A stretch of 64,000 nucleotides of DNA, taken from the NCBI GenBank assembly GCA_035505915.1, contig DATJQI010000054.1, positions 62,001-126,000 on the forward strand. The letters run 5' to 3'. Source of the DNA: 40CM-2-70-7 sp035505915. GTDB taxonomy: Bacteria > Gemmatimonadota > Gemmatimonadetes > Gemmatimonadales > GWC2-71-9. A program made the translations under genes and the position numbers. The notes under the pieces are model-generated. The model was given only the letters and a program-made list of their open reading frames with translations, made no database searches and was not told the origin of the DNA. Shown one piece after another: positions 34,250-44,650 of this stretch (within the stretch, counting starts at the first letter, position 1; every line of letters starts with the position of its first letter).

Positions 34250-36123
34250 TCGGCACCGCGGGGCACATCGACCACGGGAAGACCGCTCTCGTGAAGGCCC
34301 TCACCGGGGTGGATACGGACCGGTGGGCTGAAGAGCAGCGGCGCGGCATCACCATCGACCTCGGCTTCGCCCCGTTGCCGCTCGATGCCGAGACCCAGGT
34401 GAGCGTGGTGGACGTCCCCGGACACGAGGGCTTTGTCCGAAACATGCTCGCCGGCGCCACGGGGATCGACGCCGCCCTCTTGATCATCGCGGCTGACGAG
34501 GGGCTCATGCCCCAGACCGAGGAACACCTCGCGATTCTGGAGCTCCTCGGGATTCGCCGCGGCGTTCCAGTCCTCACCAAGTCCGATCTCGTCGACGCCG
34601 AGTGGCTGGCCGCCCTCACCCCCGAGATCACCGAACGGCTCGGTCACAGCCCGATCCGGTGGGAAGCTCCGATCGCCACGTCGGCGGTCACCGGGGCGGG
34701 GCTCGGCGAGCTGCGGGCGGCGATCGGTCGGATGGCGCGGGACGTGGCCGACCGGCCGGACGCCGATCTGTTCCGGCTTCCCATCGACCGCGTCTTCACC
34801 CTCACCGGCGCCGGAACCGTGGTGACCGGATCCGTCTGGAGCGGCGGCGTGGGAGAGGGAGACGTCGTGCGAATCCTCCCGCTCGAGCGTGAGGTCCGGG
34901 TCAGATCCATCGAAGCCCACGGCGCGGCCGTGCCGCGCGCGGTCCCGGGGCGTCGCACCGCGCTCGCGCTGGTCGGCGTCGATCACGCCGAGGTGTCCCG
35001 GGGACACGTGGTGGTGACGGGCGACGGGTGGCGGGGGACCCACCGGATGGACGTCGCGGTGGAGATGCTCGCGTCGTTCGGACGACCGCTCACCGCGCGG
35101 GCGCGGGTCCGCGTCCATCTGGGCACCGCGGAGGTTCTGGCGCGCGTCACGCCGGCTGAGCCCGTTGCGCCGGGCGCCCGCGGAGTGGCCCGGCTCGCGC
35201 TGGAGGGTCCACTGGTGGCGCGCGGGGGAGACCGCTTCGTGCTGCGCAGTTACTCGCCGGTGACCACGATCGGCGGCGGCACCGTCATCGACCCCTTTCC
35301 CCCCGACGCCCCCCGGCGGCTCCGGCAGCGCCGCCTGTCGCTCGACGCGGACGCGGCCGCCCGTCTGGGCGGTTGGGTCCGCGAGTCGGGGTTGCTGGGG
35401 ATTCTGGTTCGCGACCTTGCCGTGCGGCTGGGCATCGTCCCTGGTGAGGCGGCGGACGTCATCGCGCAGACGGGGAAAGGCGTACTTCGAGCAGGGGATC
35501 GGCTCGTCGGCCGGTCGGCGGCGGCGCAGGCGGCCGAGCATCTGCGGGACGCGCTGGACGGGCACCACTCGTCCCACCCCCTCGATCCCGGGATGTCCCT
35601 GCAGGCGCTGCGCGCCGGAATCGACGGGGGGAGCGACGAAGTGCGGGATCTGGTGCTCGACCTCGCGGCGCGGAAGGGATTACTGGAGATCGAGGGCGGC
35701 ATCGTCCGGCGGCCGGGATGGCGCGCGGCGGTGGCGGCGCGGGCCGACGGCGACGGCGAGCGCATCGCGGCGCATCTCACCGCCGCCGAGTGGCGCGTGC
35801 CGACGGTGGAAGAGCTGGAGGGAGTGTTTCCGGGTCTCCCCCTGCGGGCGTTGCTCGCGCACCTCTCGCGTGCGGGAGGTGTAGTACAGGTCGACCAGAA
35901 TCGGTTTGCGGCGCCCGGGGCGCTCGAGCGCTTCCAGCGGGCCCTCGAGGAGGTGATCCGCGAAGTCGGGCCGGTGACGCCGGCGGTCTTGCGGGACCGG
36001 TTGGGGCTGACCCGTAAGTACTTGATCCCGCTCCTGGAGTGGGCCGACCGGCGGGGGGTCACCAGGCGGGTAGGGGACGCCCGGGTCTTGACCGGCTTGA
36101 CACCCCGGGAAAAGGCCACCTAA
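34231..36123 (+). CDS. selB: Selenocysteine-specific elongation factor SelB
   Basis: 630 residues, GTG start. G1 is IGTAGHIDHGKTALVKALTG, and RWAEEQRRGITIDLGFAPLP is the SelB switch I version (in place of EF-Tu ERxRGITI). G3 is DVPGHEGFVRNMLAG and G4 TKSDLVD. EF-Tu-like beta domains and about 250 residues of winged-helix repeats follow, with the last one (VTPAVLRDRLGLTRKYLIPLLEW, split here) reading the SECIS element. It delivers Sec-tRNA to UGA codons. No selA, selC or selD is visible in the window, so they must lie elsewhere if the system works. Confidence 0.94.
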   Translation: MVRHVVIGTAGHIDHGKTALVKALTGVDTDRWAEEQRRGITIDLGFAPLPLDAETQVSVVDVPGHEGFVRNMLAGATGIDAALLIIAADEGLMPQTEEHLAILELLGIRRGVPVLTKSDLVDAEWLAALTPEITERLGHSPIRWEAPIATSAVTGAGLGELRAAIGRMARDVADRPDADLFRLPIDRVFTLTGAGTVVTGSVWSGGVGEGDVVRILPLEREVRVRSIEAHGAAVPRAVPGRRTALALVGVDHAEVSRGHVVVTGDGWRGTHRMDVAVEMLASFGRPLTARARVRVHLGTAEVLARVTPAEPVAPGARGVARLALEGPLVARGGDRFVLRSYSPVTTIGGGTVIDPFPPDAPRRLRQRRLSLDADAAARLGGWVRESGLLGILVRDLAVRLGIVPGEAADVIAQTGKGVLRAGDRLVGRSAAAQAAEHLRDALDGHHSSHPLDPGMSLQALRAGIDGGSDEVRDLVLDLAARKGLLEIEGGIVRRPGWRAAVAARADGDGERIAAHLTAAEWRVPTVEELEGVFPGLPLRALLAHLSRAGGVVQVDQNRFAAPGALERFQRALEEVIREVGPVTPAVLRDRLGLTRKYLIPLLEWADRRGVTRRVGDARVLTGLTPREKAT

Positions 36124-36126
36124 GTT
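36097..36126 (+). promoter_or_regulatory. Sigma-70-like promoter upstream of the sorting-domain protein
   Basis: A perfect -35 TTGACA (36097-36102), an 18-base spacer and TAAGTT (36121-36126), overlapping the end of selB. The predicted start near 36133 gives a leader of about 88 bases that contains a small hairpin CGTGA-AGAA-TCACG. Confidence 0.5.
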
Positions 36127-36221
36127 CTTTCGTAGCTGCGGATTGAAGCTCGCATCGTGAAGAATCACGTCACCCAAAGGAGCAGGGTCTAACGCGCCTT
36201 CCTTGTTCGACAGGAGCCTCG

Positions 36222-36647
36222 ATGAAGCGGTACGCCTGGGCAGTGTTGGGGCTCGGGCTGTGGGCTGTTCCGGTGGTCCGGGCCAGGGGGCAAGCGCCGC
36301 CCCGACCCACAGTAGAGCTGCGGCAGAATTACCCGAACCCGTTCAATCCTGCGACCACGATCCCCTTCGTACTCAGCGGGGATATGTTCGCGAACGGTCA
36401 CCGGCCGACGGTTTCGCTGAAGATCTACAACGTGCTCGCCCAGCTGGTCGCGATCCCGATTCTTCAGGGTCCCGGTCAGCCACTCGACGGGCTGCAGGTG
36501 GACTGCGCCAATCCGTCCGGGTGTTCGTTCTCGGCGTATTGGGACGGGAACGTGCGAGGAGGCCAACAGGCCTCCTCGGGCGTGTATATCTACCAGCTGG
36601 TGGTGGACGGCCAGCGATTTACCAAGAAGATGATCATCATGAAGTGA
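36222..36647 (+). CDS. Exported protein consisting mainly of a FlgD/T9SS-type sorting domain
   Basis: 141 residues. Signal peptide MKRYAWAVLGLGLWAVPVVR up to about RARGQA, then a single Ig-like domain. NYPNPFNPATTIPFVL, VSLKIYNVLAQLV, FSAYWDGN, QASSGVYIYQLVVDG and FTKKMIIMK match the FlgD-Ig/Por-secretion-tail pattern that normally ends much larger secreted proteins. Here it is stand-alone. There is a good Shine-Dalgarno AGGAG, its own promoter and its own terminator, so it is a monocistronic unit. It could be a surface-tethered protein or a reduced substrate of a type IX-like system; the function is unknown. Confidence 0.8.
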   Translation: MKRYAWAVLGLGLWAVPVVRARGQAPPRPTVELRQNYPNPFNPATTIPFVLSGDMFANGHRPTVSLKIYNVLAQLVAIPILQGPGQPLDGLQVDCANPSGCSFSAYWDGNVRGGQQASSGVYIYQLVVDGQRFTKKMIIMK

Positions 36648-36668
36648 ACGGCGGGCCGGCCCGTCGAC

Positions 36669-36706
36669 GGGGTGCGGATCTGCGGATCCGCACCCCGTTT
36701 CGTTTT
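36669..36706 (+). terminator. Intrinsic terminator after the sorting-domain gene
   Basis: GGGGTGCGGAT (36669-36679) pairs perfectly with ATCCGCACCCC (36686-36696) around a six-base loop, followed by GTTTCGTTTT. It lies between the convergent sorting-domain and transglutaminase genes. Confidence 0.85.
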
Positions 36707-36710
36707 CGGC

Positions 36711-38666
36711 TCAGGGGCCCCGCTTCAGCACGACGTACTTCACGTCGTCGGTGCCGATCCGCTTGAGCCAGTCGAGCAGGTCGGCGATCCGGTCCGGAGG
36801 CTGCACGCCGGGGGCGCCCACGAGCCGCCGCGTGATCCGCAGCACCCGCCCATCCTGCCGGTATTCGGCCGTGTAGCGGCCGAACACGCTCGAGGCGTCG
36901 ACACTCGACGGCAGCTGGGCCGCCCACCCCGCGGGCAGGGTGACCTCGAGGGTCGACGATTCCTCGTGCGGAGCGCCGACGCTGCCCCAGAAATCGATCG
37001 GGAAGCGCCGGGGACCACGGGCCGCGAGGTCCGTGACCAGGTTGGGGGTCGCGTAGTCGTGCAGCGGCAGCGTGAGGATGTCGGTGGCGCCCGATTGCGA
37101 CGCGGGGTGCCCGCCGTGGAACGTCACCGCCACGTAGGGGCGCGCGCTCCAGTCCCGGCCGTCGAAGGTCTGCAGGGAATCGGACACGGCGTCCGGCACC
37201 ACCTCCGCCGCGATGCGTTGGGCCAGCCGGGCCCGATCGCTGTCGTCGATCTCGTTCGAGAACGCGTTGCGCAGGCCGTACTGGCGGGTCCCGGTCTGCA
37301 GCTCCGAATAGCGCCCCTGCAGGGATCCGTCCGGCGAGAGCTCGCCCACCAGCAAGTCGTCGTCCCGGTTCGCGCCGATGGAATCCTTGGGGAAGGTCAC
37401 CTGCTCGGCCGTGCCGTCGGGACGCACCAGCAGTCCGAACTGACCCTGCTCGGCGGGAGGGAGCGAGCCGTAGGGCGTGAGGTCACTCGTGAGATCGACG
37501 AAGAGATAGCCACCCCAGGGCCGCTGCACGGCGGCGATCATGTGATCGAAGGCGCTGATCGTCGGCACCGAGCGGTCGACGCCGCCACCCGCGGAGAGCA
37601 GGACCGGAAAGGCCCGGAGTCCGAGATGACGGGCGACGGCCACGAACAGCGTCGCCTTGTCCTTGCAGTCGCCGTACTTGGTGGTCAGAACGTCCGCGGG
37701 GAAGCGCGGTCGGTAGCCCCCGATGCCGAGCGAGAGCGAGACGTAACGGAAGTCCTGCGCCACCCAGCGGGCGGCGTCCCGCAGCGTATCGTCCTCGGTC
37801 CTGGCCCCGTCCAGCTGGGTCTTCAGGGCCGAGTCCACCGCCGGAGTCAGGGTGAAGCGGTCCCGGGACAGCTTCGCGTACCACTGCGCGATGTCGTTCC
37901 AGGTCAGCGGGGCCGCGACCTCGATGGTCTGCACGACGCCGTTGGAGTCGGCCATGAACGGCTCGGCGTCCCAGGGCTGGACTTCGGCCGTCGCCCAGGT
38001 GTAGACGGCCCGGCCGTTGGCGCGGGTCACCGTGCGCGCGAACGTCAGATTCCGCTCTTTGATCGTGGGCTGCATATCGGCGGGAAGATCGACCAGGTAG
38101 CGGGACCGCCGCACCAGGCGTCCCGTGGTCACCCGCCAATTGTTGCGGAAGTCCCCCGGCATCACGGGGGCGGTCGTTTCGATGGTATAGCTGTAATCGA
38201 CGATCGTGTTGGGCGCGACCCCGCCCAGCGACACGCGGCGCTCCCGGACATCCGAATAGACCGGAGCCTCCTGGGCCACGGGCGCAATCCCCTCCTGCTC
38301 GTGGACCGGCTTGTCGCTGATGATCTTGCCGTCCGGCGAGAGCACGCGCAGCCAGTTGATGGTGAGCCGCTCCCGGCTCGAGTCGTAATCGAACGATTGC
38401 TCCCCGAAGCGTTCGGCGGCCTCGCGCGTGAACACCTGGACCACCTGGCGGTAGGTGCGCGACCCGGTGCCGTCGTGATTGTACCGGACCACCCCGTCGT
38501 CCAGCAGCAGCACGTAGTCCTGGCCCTTGTACGCGGCCGGATCGACCGCCAGGCGGTAGATCGAGTCGTCTTTGACCGAGGGATCGCCGGCCGGGGTGAT
38601 GTGGGGGGCCTGTGCGGCGAGGGGCACCGCGAACGCCAAACTGAGGAAGGGAAGCAATCGAGCCAC
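36711..38666 (-). CDS. DUF3857 and transglutaminase-like domain exported protein
   Basis: 651 residues. Signal peptide MARLLPFLSLAFAVPLAAQA. DUF3857 spans roughly 60-230 (RTYRQVVQVFTREAAERFGE, IVDYSYTIET). The transglutaminase-like core has a Cys-His-Asp triad: TTKYGDCKDKATLFVAVARH, SAFDHMIAAVQ and YLFVDLTSD. A C-terminal DUF3858-like beta region follows. The family is common in Bacteroidota and Gemmatimonadota; it is thought to be periplasmic, and its activity (peptidase, amidase or cross-linking) is not established. On the minus strand upstream of the start, a TATTAT box (38698-38703) could be the -10. Confidence 0.88.
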   Translation of the reverse strand: MARLLPFLSLAFAVPLAAQAPHITPAGDPSVKDDSIYRLAVDPAAYKGQDYVLLLDDGVVRYNHDGTGSRTYRQVVQVFTREAAERFGEQSFDYDSSRERLTINWLRVLSPDGKIISDKPVHEQEGIAPVAQEAPVYSDVRERRVSLGGVAPNTIVDYSYTIETTAPVMPGDFRNNWRVTTGRLVRRSRYLVDLPADMQPTIKERNLTFARTVTRANGRAVYTWATAEVQPWDAEPFMADSNGVVQTIEVAAPLTWNDIAQWYAKLSRDRFTLTPAVDSALKTQLDGARTEDDTLRDAARWVAQDFRYVSLSLGIGGYRPRFPADVLTTKYGDCKDKATLFVAVARHLGLRAFPVLLSAGGGVDRSVPTISAFDHMIAAVQRPWGGYLFVDLTSDLTPYGSLPPAEQGQFGLLVRPDGTAEQVTFPKDSIGANRDDDLLVGELSPDGSLQGRYSELQTGTRQYGLRNAFSNEIDDSDRARLAQRIAAEVVPDAVSDSLQTFDGRDWSARPYVAVTFHGGHPASQSGATDILTLPLHDYATPNLVTDLAARGPRRFPIDFWGSVGAPHEESSTLEVTLPAGWAAQLPSSVDASSVFGRYTAEYRQDGRVLRITRRLVGAPGVQPPDRIADLLDWLKRIGTDDVKYVVLKRGP

Positions 38667-38809
38667 GACGGGATACTCCGAATGAGAGGTCTTTCGAATA
38701 ATACGCCGAAGAGGCCCAAGTCATTCCAAGGCCTGAAGAAGCCGTTTTGACTTACCCCCTGCCCATCTGACACCTTTCTTCGGGTACGGAGGTTGCCCAG
38801 ACACTAGGC

Positions 38810-41419
<2,610 letters not shown>

Positions 41420-41429
41420 CCGGCGCGGG

Positions 41430-41858
41430 ATGAATCACGCGATCGATTGGGCGCGGCTCGCCCAGTCGATTGACGAAGTCCCGGTCGGCGCGGCGGTCCT
41501 GAAGGACGGACAGCTGGTGGCCGGCGCGCATAACGAGACCGCAGGGCTGAAGGATCCGACCGCGCACGCCGAGCTGCTCGCCGTGCAGCGATCGCTCCGG
41601 ATGCTCGACGCGGACCGCTTGACCGGCTGTACGTTGTACGTGACCCTCGAGCCCTGCGCGCAGTGCGCGGGCGCCATCGTGCTGGCCAAGGTCGACCGGG
41701 TGGTCTTCGGGGCGTACGACGACAAGGCGGGGATGGCGGGGTCCGTGGAAGACCTCCTCCGCCATCCCCGCCTGAATCATCGTCCCGAGGTCATCGGCGG
41801 AGTGGACGCCGAGACCTGCGGGGCGCTCTTGAAGGGATTCTTCGCCTCGCGGCGCTAG
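41430..41858 (+). CDS. tadA: tRNA-specific adenosine deaminase TadA
   Basis: 142 residues from the ATG; an upstream in-frame GTG (41403) would overlap clpB. Zinc deaminase motif HAELLAV (His46, Glu48) and PCAQCAGAIVLA (Cys76, Cys79). DEVPVGAAVLKDGQLV and FGAYDDKAGMAGSV are the usual TadA context (the D-x-K-x-G-x-x-G-S loop). Converts A34 to inosine in tRNA-Arg(ACG). Slightly short at the N-terminus compared with other TadA. Its TAG stop shares the CTAG tetranucleotide with the convergent gene. Confidence 0.9.
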   Translation: MNHAIDWARLAQSIDEVPVGAAVLKDGQLVAGAHNETAGLKDPTAHAELLAVQRSLRMLDADRLTGCTLYVTLEPCAQCAGAIVLAKVDRVVFGAYDDKAGMAGSVEDLLRHPRLNHRPEVIGGVDAETCGALLKGFFASRR

Positions 41859-42088
41859 GGCTTCGGCGCCGCGCGGCTTTCGATCCGCTCGATCAGCTTC
41901 ACCACCTCGTCCCGCAGGCGCTTCAGCGCCGGCAGCACTTTGGGCTCGAGCTCCCGCTCGAGGTCCTTGCCTTCGTCCAGAATGTCCTGCAGGAGCCCCC
42001 GGAAACGGTCTCCCAGCTCGCGCCAGGTGGGCGTGGGCTCGACTTCGTGCACGTCGGTATTGGGTGCCTTGGTGGGCAGGGTGTTCAT
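41855..42088 (-). CDS. Small charged helical protein, uncharacterised
   Basis: 77 residues. A strong Shine-Dalgarno (AAGGAGG) eight bases before the ATG supports expression. The first 20 residues are Pro/Thr-rich and probably disordered; the rest (WRELGDRFRGLLQDILDEG, then ELEPKVLPALKRLRDEV and KLIERIESR) is one amphipathic helix pair with heptad-like spacing. No family is recognised. The stop codon overlaps the tadA stop tail to tail. Confidence 0.65.
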   Translation of the reverse strand: MNTLPTKAPNTDVHEVEPTPTWRELGDRFRGLLQDILDEGKDLERELEPKVLPALKRLRDEVVKLIERIESRAAPKP

Positions 42089-42158
42089 CGTGCCTCCTTG
42101 TTACCGACCTGACGCCGCCGGGGGACCGGGAGTTTCGCGGGGTGTGCCGCCGGCCTCT

Positions 42159-42194
42159 CGCTACCCCGGGCGCGCGCCCGGGGTTCGCGTAGCG
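42159..42194 (-). terminator. Strong GC palindrome after kynU
   Basis: A perfect 22-base palindrome (42163-42184, centred on CGCGCG) flanked by CGCTAC and GTAGCG, directly after the kynureninase stop. There is no T-tract in either direction, so it is a stable hairpin of uncertain terminator strength. Confidence 0.45.
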
Positions 42195-43358
42195 CTAAGC
42201 GCGGACGGCCTCCGGGATCTTGTCGATGGCTTGGTCGAGCTGATCGTCGGTGACATACGGTGCGGGGCCGAGCCGGAGGAGGTCGTGGCGGGCGTCCGTG
42301 AAGATGCCGTGAGCGCGCAAGGCGCGGGTGATGGCGCCCGCGGCAGGCGCGCGGAGCGCCAGAAATCCCGCGATGCCGTCGAGGCGCGGTGCGTACCGGG
42401 TGATGGTCTTGGGGTCGAGCCCGAGCGCGTCGAACCCCTGGGCGAGCCGGGCGACCTGGCGTTGATTCAGCTCCCGCAGGCGCTCGGGCGTGAGCTGCTG
42501 GTCCGTGAAGAACTGGAACACCCGGGCGGCGCGATAGTGACTGGTCGGATCGTAGGTGGAGCCCGCGAACCGCGCCGGGCCCGATCCGTACGTCACGGTT
42601 CCCGCCGTCTTCGCCTCCAGCATCTCGAACTCGCTGTACCACCCCGTGATCACCGGGCGCATGGTACAGTCGGCGGGGAACCGGAGAAAGCAGTTCCCCT
42701 CACCCAGCTGGCAGTACTTGTATCCGCCCCCCAGAACGTAGGCGGCGGTCAGCCCGTTCGTGGGGAGGGAGAACGGAACGGCGTTCAGCGCGTGATAGGC
42801 GTCGATCAACACTTCGGCGCCGACGCGCCGGCAGGCCCCGGCCAGTTCCGCCAGTCCCGGAACGATCTCCGCGGTCTCGAAGAGCACGGCCGATACGAGG
42901 ACCGCGGCGGTGCCCGCCGTGGCCTCACCGATCAGGCGTTCCGTCAGGGTCGCGACGGGGTGGGCGGGCACGTGGACCACCGCGATGCCCTCTTCTCCCA
43001 GGCGGTCGAGCTGGCGGCGCAGGGAGTGGAACTCCGCGTCCGTCGTGACCAGGCGGGGGCGCGTCCGCAGCGGCAGGCCGGAAAGGAAGCGAATCAAGAG
43101 GTCGTGGGTGCTCGCCCCCAGGGCGATCCGGTCCGGGTCGTCGGCCAGGAGGCGGGCGAACCCCTCCCGCACGGCGCGCGCCTGCGCGAACGCGCGCTCC
43201 CACTTCTCGTCGACCAGTTCGGCGGCGTCGGCCCACGCCCGCGCCTGGCCCTCGAAGCCCGCGTCGGGCCAGGCCTGGTGCGAGTGCCCCGTCAGGAGGA
43301 CCCGTTCGGTGACCCGGAAGCGGGCGTAGTGCGGGGCCAGGGCCGCGGGATCGATCAC
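42195..43358 (-). CDS. kynU: Kynureninase
   Basis: 387 residues, GTG start overlapping the dioxygenase stop by 4 bp. PLP fold type I. Near the N-terminus is RVLLTGHSHQAWPDAGFEG (kynureninases have GHSLG-type here). EVLIDAYHALNAVPF supplies the cofactor Asp and His, and VLGGGYKYCQLGEGNCFLR carries the PLP lysine in the GYKY context. It cleaves kynurenine to anthranilate and alanine. It is a little shorter than characterised kynureninases (about 410). Coupling to tryptophan dioxygenase strongly supports the role; another class V aminotransferase-like lyase is less likely. Confidence 0.82.
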   Translation of the reverse strand: MIDPAALAPHYARFRVTERVLLTGHSHQAWPDAGFEGQARAWADAAELVDEKWERAFAQARAVREGFARLLADDPDRIALGASTHDLLIRFLSGLPLRTRPRLVTTDAEFHSLRRQLDRLGEEGIAVVHVPAHPVATLTERLIGEATAGTAAVLVSAVLFETAEIVPGLAELAGACRRVGAEVLIDAYHALNAVPFSLPTNGLTAAYVLGGGYKYCQLGEGNCFLRFPADCTMRPVITGWYSEFEMLEAKTAGTVTYGSGPARFAGSTYDPTSHYRAARVFQFFTDQQLTPERLRELNQRQVARLAQGFDALGLDPKTITRYAPRLDGIAGFLALRAPAAGAITRALRAHGIFTDARHDLLRLGPAPYVTDDQLDQAIDKIPEAVRA

Positions 43359-44128
43359 AGCTCGGTGCGGATGGCCCAGAGGTCGGGGAACGCGGCCCGG
43401 TTCAGCGTAGTCGCCAGGTATTCGGCGCCCGACGATCCCCCGGTGCCGCGGCGGGTGCCGATGGTTCGCTGAACCATCTTCACGTGCCGATACCTCCACT
43501 CCTGGAGGCCCTCGTCCAGGTCGACCAGCCGCTCGCAGAGCGAGGCCAGGCCCGATTCGGTGCGGTAGATCTGGATCAGGATCTGCTGAACCGCGGCGGA
43601 GGGCTCGATCGGCGCGGTCAGGTCCCGACGGGCCGGCACGGCGTGGCCGTTCCGGGCGAGGCAGGCGAGGAACGCATCCCAGAGCGTGGGCGCCGCGAGC
43701 CGGCGCTCGATGGCCTTCCGGGCCGGGCTGCCCGGCGTGTAGCGGGCGAGCGCGGCCGGATTCCGGACGCCGAGAATGCACTCGAGCTCGCGGAACTGAT
43801 GGGACTGGAATCCGCTCCCCGACTCGAGGCGGTCGCGAAAGGAAAGGAACTCGAGGGGCGTCATCGTTTCCAGGATGTCGATCTGCGCGACCAGCACCTT
43901 GAGGATGGTGAGGATCCGCTTGAACGTGTGGCCGGCGCGGGCCTGGTCGTTGGCACGGAGCAGCCGCTCGAGGTAGTCGAGCTCGTGGAGCAGCTCCTTG
44001 AACCAGAGCTCGTAGACCTGGTGGATGACGATGAACAGGATCTCGTCGTGCTCAGGGCCGTCCGAGAGCGGCTGCTGCAGGGACAGGAGCTCGTCGAGCT
44101 TCAGGTAGCTGGAATACGTGACCGCCAT
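43355..44128 (-). CDS. kynA: Tryptophan 2,3-dioxygenase
   Basis: 257 residues, somewhat short for bacterial TDO (about 275-285). Starts VTYSSYLKLDELLSLQQPLS and has DEILFIVIHQVYELWFKELLHE, LEFLSFRDRLESGSGFQSHQFR, and the heme-ligand region YRHVKMVQRTIGTRRGTGGSSGAEYL (quoted in part as RHVKMVQRTIG and GTGGSSG). It oxidises L-Trp to N-formylkynurenine. It is translated just before kynU, making a two-gene catabolic unit. No dedicated regulator is visible. Confidence 0.94.
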   Translation of the reverse strand: MAVTYSSYLKLDELLSLQQPLSDGPEHDEILFIVIHQVYELWFKELLHELDYLERLLRANDQARAGHTFKRILTILKVLVAQIDILETMTPLEFLSFRDRLESGSGFQSHQFRELECILGVRNPAALARYTPGSPARKAIERRLAAPTLWDAFLACLARNGHAVPARRDLTAPIEPSAAVQQILIQIYRTESGLASLCERLVDLDEGLQEWRYRHVKMVQRTIGTRRGTGGSSGAEYLATTLNRAAFPDLWAIRTEL

Positions 44129-44164
44129 TGGGGTTCCGGGTCAGGAATGAGGAGAAAGTAGCAC

Positions 44165-44193
44165 TTCACCGAGGTGCGTTCGCCGACTAGAAT
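44165..44193 (+). promoter_or_regulatory. Sigma-70-like promoter of tRNA-Ser(GGA)
   Basis: TTCACC (44165-44170), a 17-base spacer and TAGAAT (44188-44193). Transcription would start near 44200, about 53 bases before the tRNA. Confidence 0.45.
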
Positions 44194-44214
44194 GTAGGCG
44201 ATCGTATTGCCTGG

Positions 44215-44246
44215 GCGCCTGGGCGTCTGCGCGTCCAGGCGCCTGG
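44215..44246. repeat. Inverted repeat ahead of tRNA-Ser(GGA)
   Basis: GCGCCTGG (44215-44222) pairs with CCAGGCGC (44235-44242), and CCAGGCGCCTGG (44235-44246) is itself a perfect palindrome. The loop contains GCGTCTGCGCGTC, a motif that recurs on both strands downstream of the tRNA. Confidence 0.6.
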
Positions 44247-44252
44247 TAGTCT

Positions 44253-44339
44253 GGACGGGTGGCCGAGAGGCTTATGGCACACGCCTGGAAAGCGTGTAAA
44301 CGGGAAACCGTTTCGTGGGTTCGAATCCCACCCTGTCCG
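44253..44339 (+). tRNA. tRNA-Ser (anticodon GGA)
   Basis: 87 bases. The acceptor GGACGGG pairs with CCTGTCC (one G-U), the discriminator is G, and the anticodon loop is CTGGAAA. A long variable arm (AACGGGAAACCGTT) as in all class II tRNA-Ser, and the T arm is GTGGG-TTCGAAT-CCCAC. No CCA is encoded. Confidence 0.95.
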
Positions 44340-44385
44340 TCAAGACGAGGGACCAGGGGGCAGGATGCAGGGTCAGGAACGGCAA

Positions 44386-44479
44386 AGGCTAGACGCACAG
44401 ACGCGCAGTGGCGTGCCGGACTGAGGAAGCAGGCGGTTCCTGGCACACTGTTTTCCATCCGTGCGTCCGTGCGTCTAGG
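44386..44479. repeat. Diverged inverted repeat of a GACGCACRGACGC motif between the tRNA genes
   Basis: CTAGACGCACAGACGCGCAG (from about 44386) and, on the opposite strand, CTAGACGCACGGACGCACGG (about 44459-44478) match at 17 of 20 positions and face each other across about 53 bases. The intervening spacer (44340-44525) encodes nothing recognisable. The left part begins with a purine-rich GGGACCAGGGGGCAGG stretch. Confidence 0.55.
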
Positions 44480-44525
44480 TTTAAAGTCTGTAAGCTGGTG
44501 ACTTCCTGCTGACTCCCAGCATTCA

Positions 44526-44612
44526 GGACAGGTGCCCGAGTGGCTGAAGGGGCCGGTCTCGAAAACCGGTAAGCCGGCAACGGTTTCGTGGGTTCGAATC
44601 CCACCCTGTCCG
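44526..44612 (+). tRNA. tRNA-Ser (anticodon CGA)
   Basis: 87 bases. The acceptor GGACAGG pairs with CCTGTCC, the anticodon loop is CTCGAAA, there is a long variable arm and an identical T arm to the upstream tRNA-Ser(GGA). The last 34 bases of the two tRNAs differ by one position, indicating a tandem duplication. A possible promoter is TTCCAT-N17-TAGGTT (44453-44481). No CCA is encoded. Confidence 0.94.
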
Positions 44613-44650
44613 TCCGCAGTCGCGCAGTCGTCCGCCACCCGGAGGTCTCC

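Noticed and set aside
38667..38809. Heat-shock control of clpB (CIRCE element or sigma-32 promoter). TTGACT at 38747 and CCCATCT at 38762 looked suggestive.
   Set aside because: There is no CIRCE inverted repeat; the spacing between the two boxes is too short for sigma-32, and at sigma-70 spacing the -10 (ACACCT) is poor.
42159..42194. GC palindrome after kynU as an IS end or integration site.
   Set aside because: No transposase or direct repeats flank it; its position right after a stop codon fits a terminator-like hairpin better.
44253..44612. One of the two long-variable-arm tRNAs as tRNA-Sec, given the selB gene.
   Set aside because: The anticodons are GGA and CGA, not TCA, and the acceptor stems have the normal seven base pairs.
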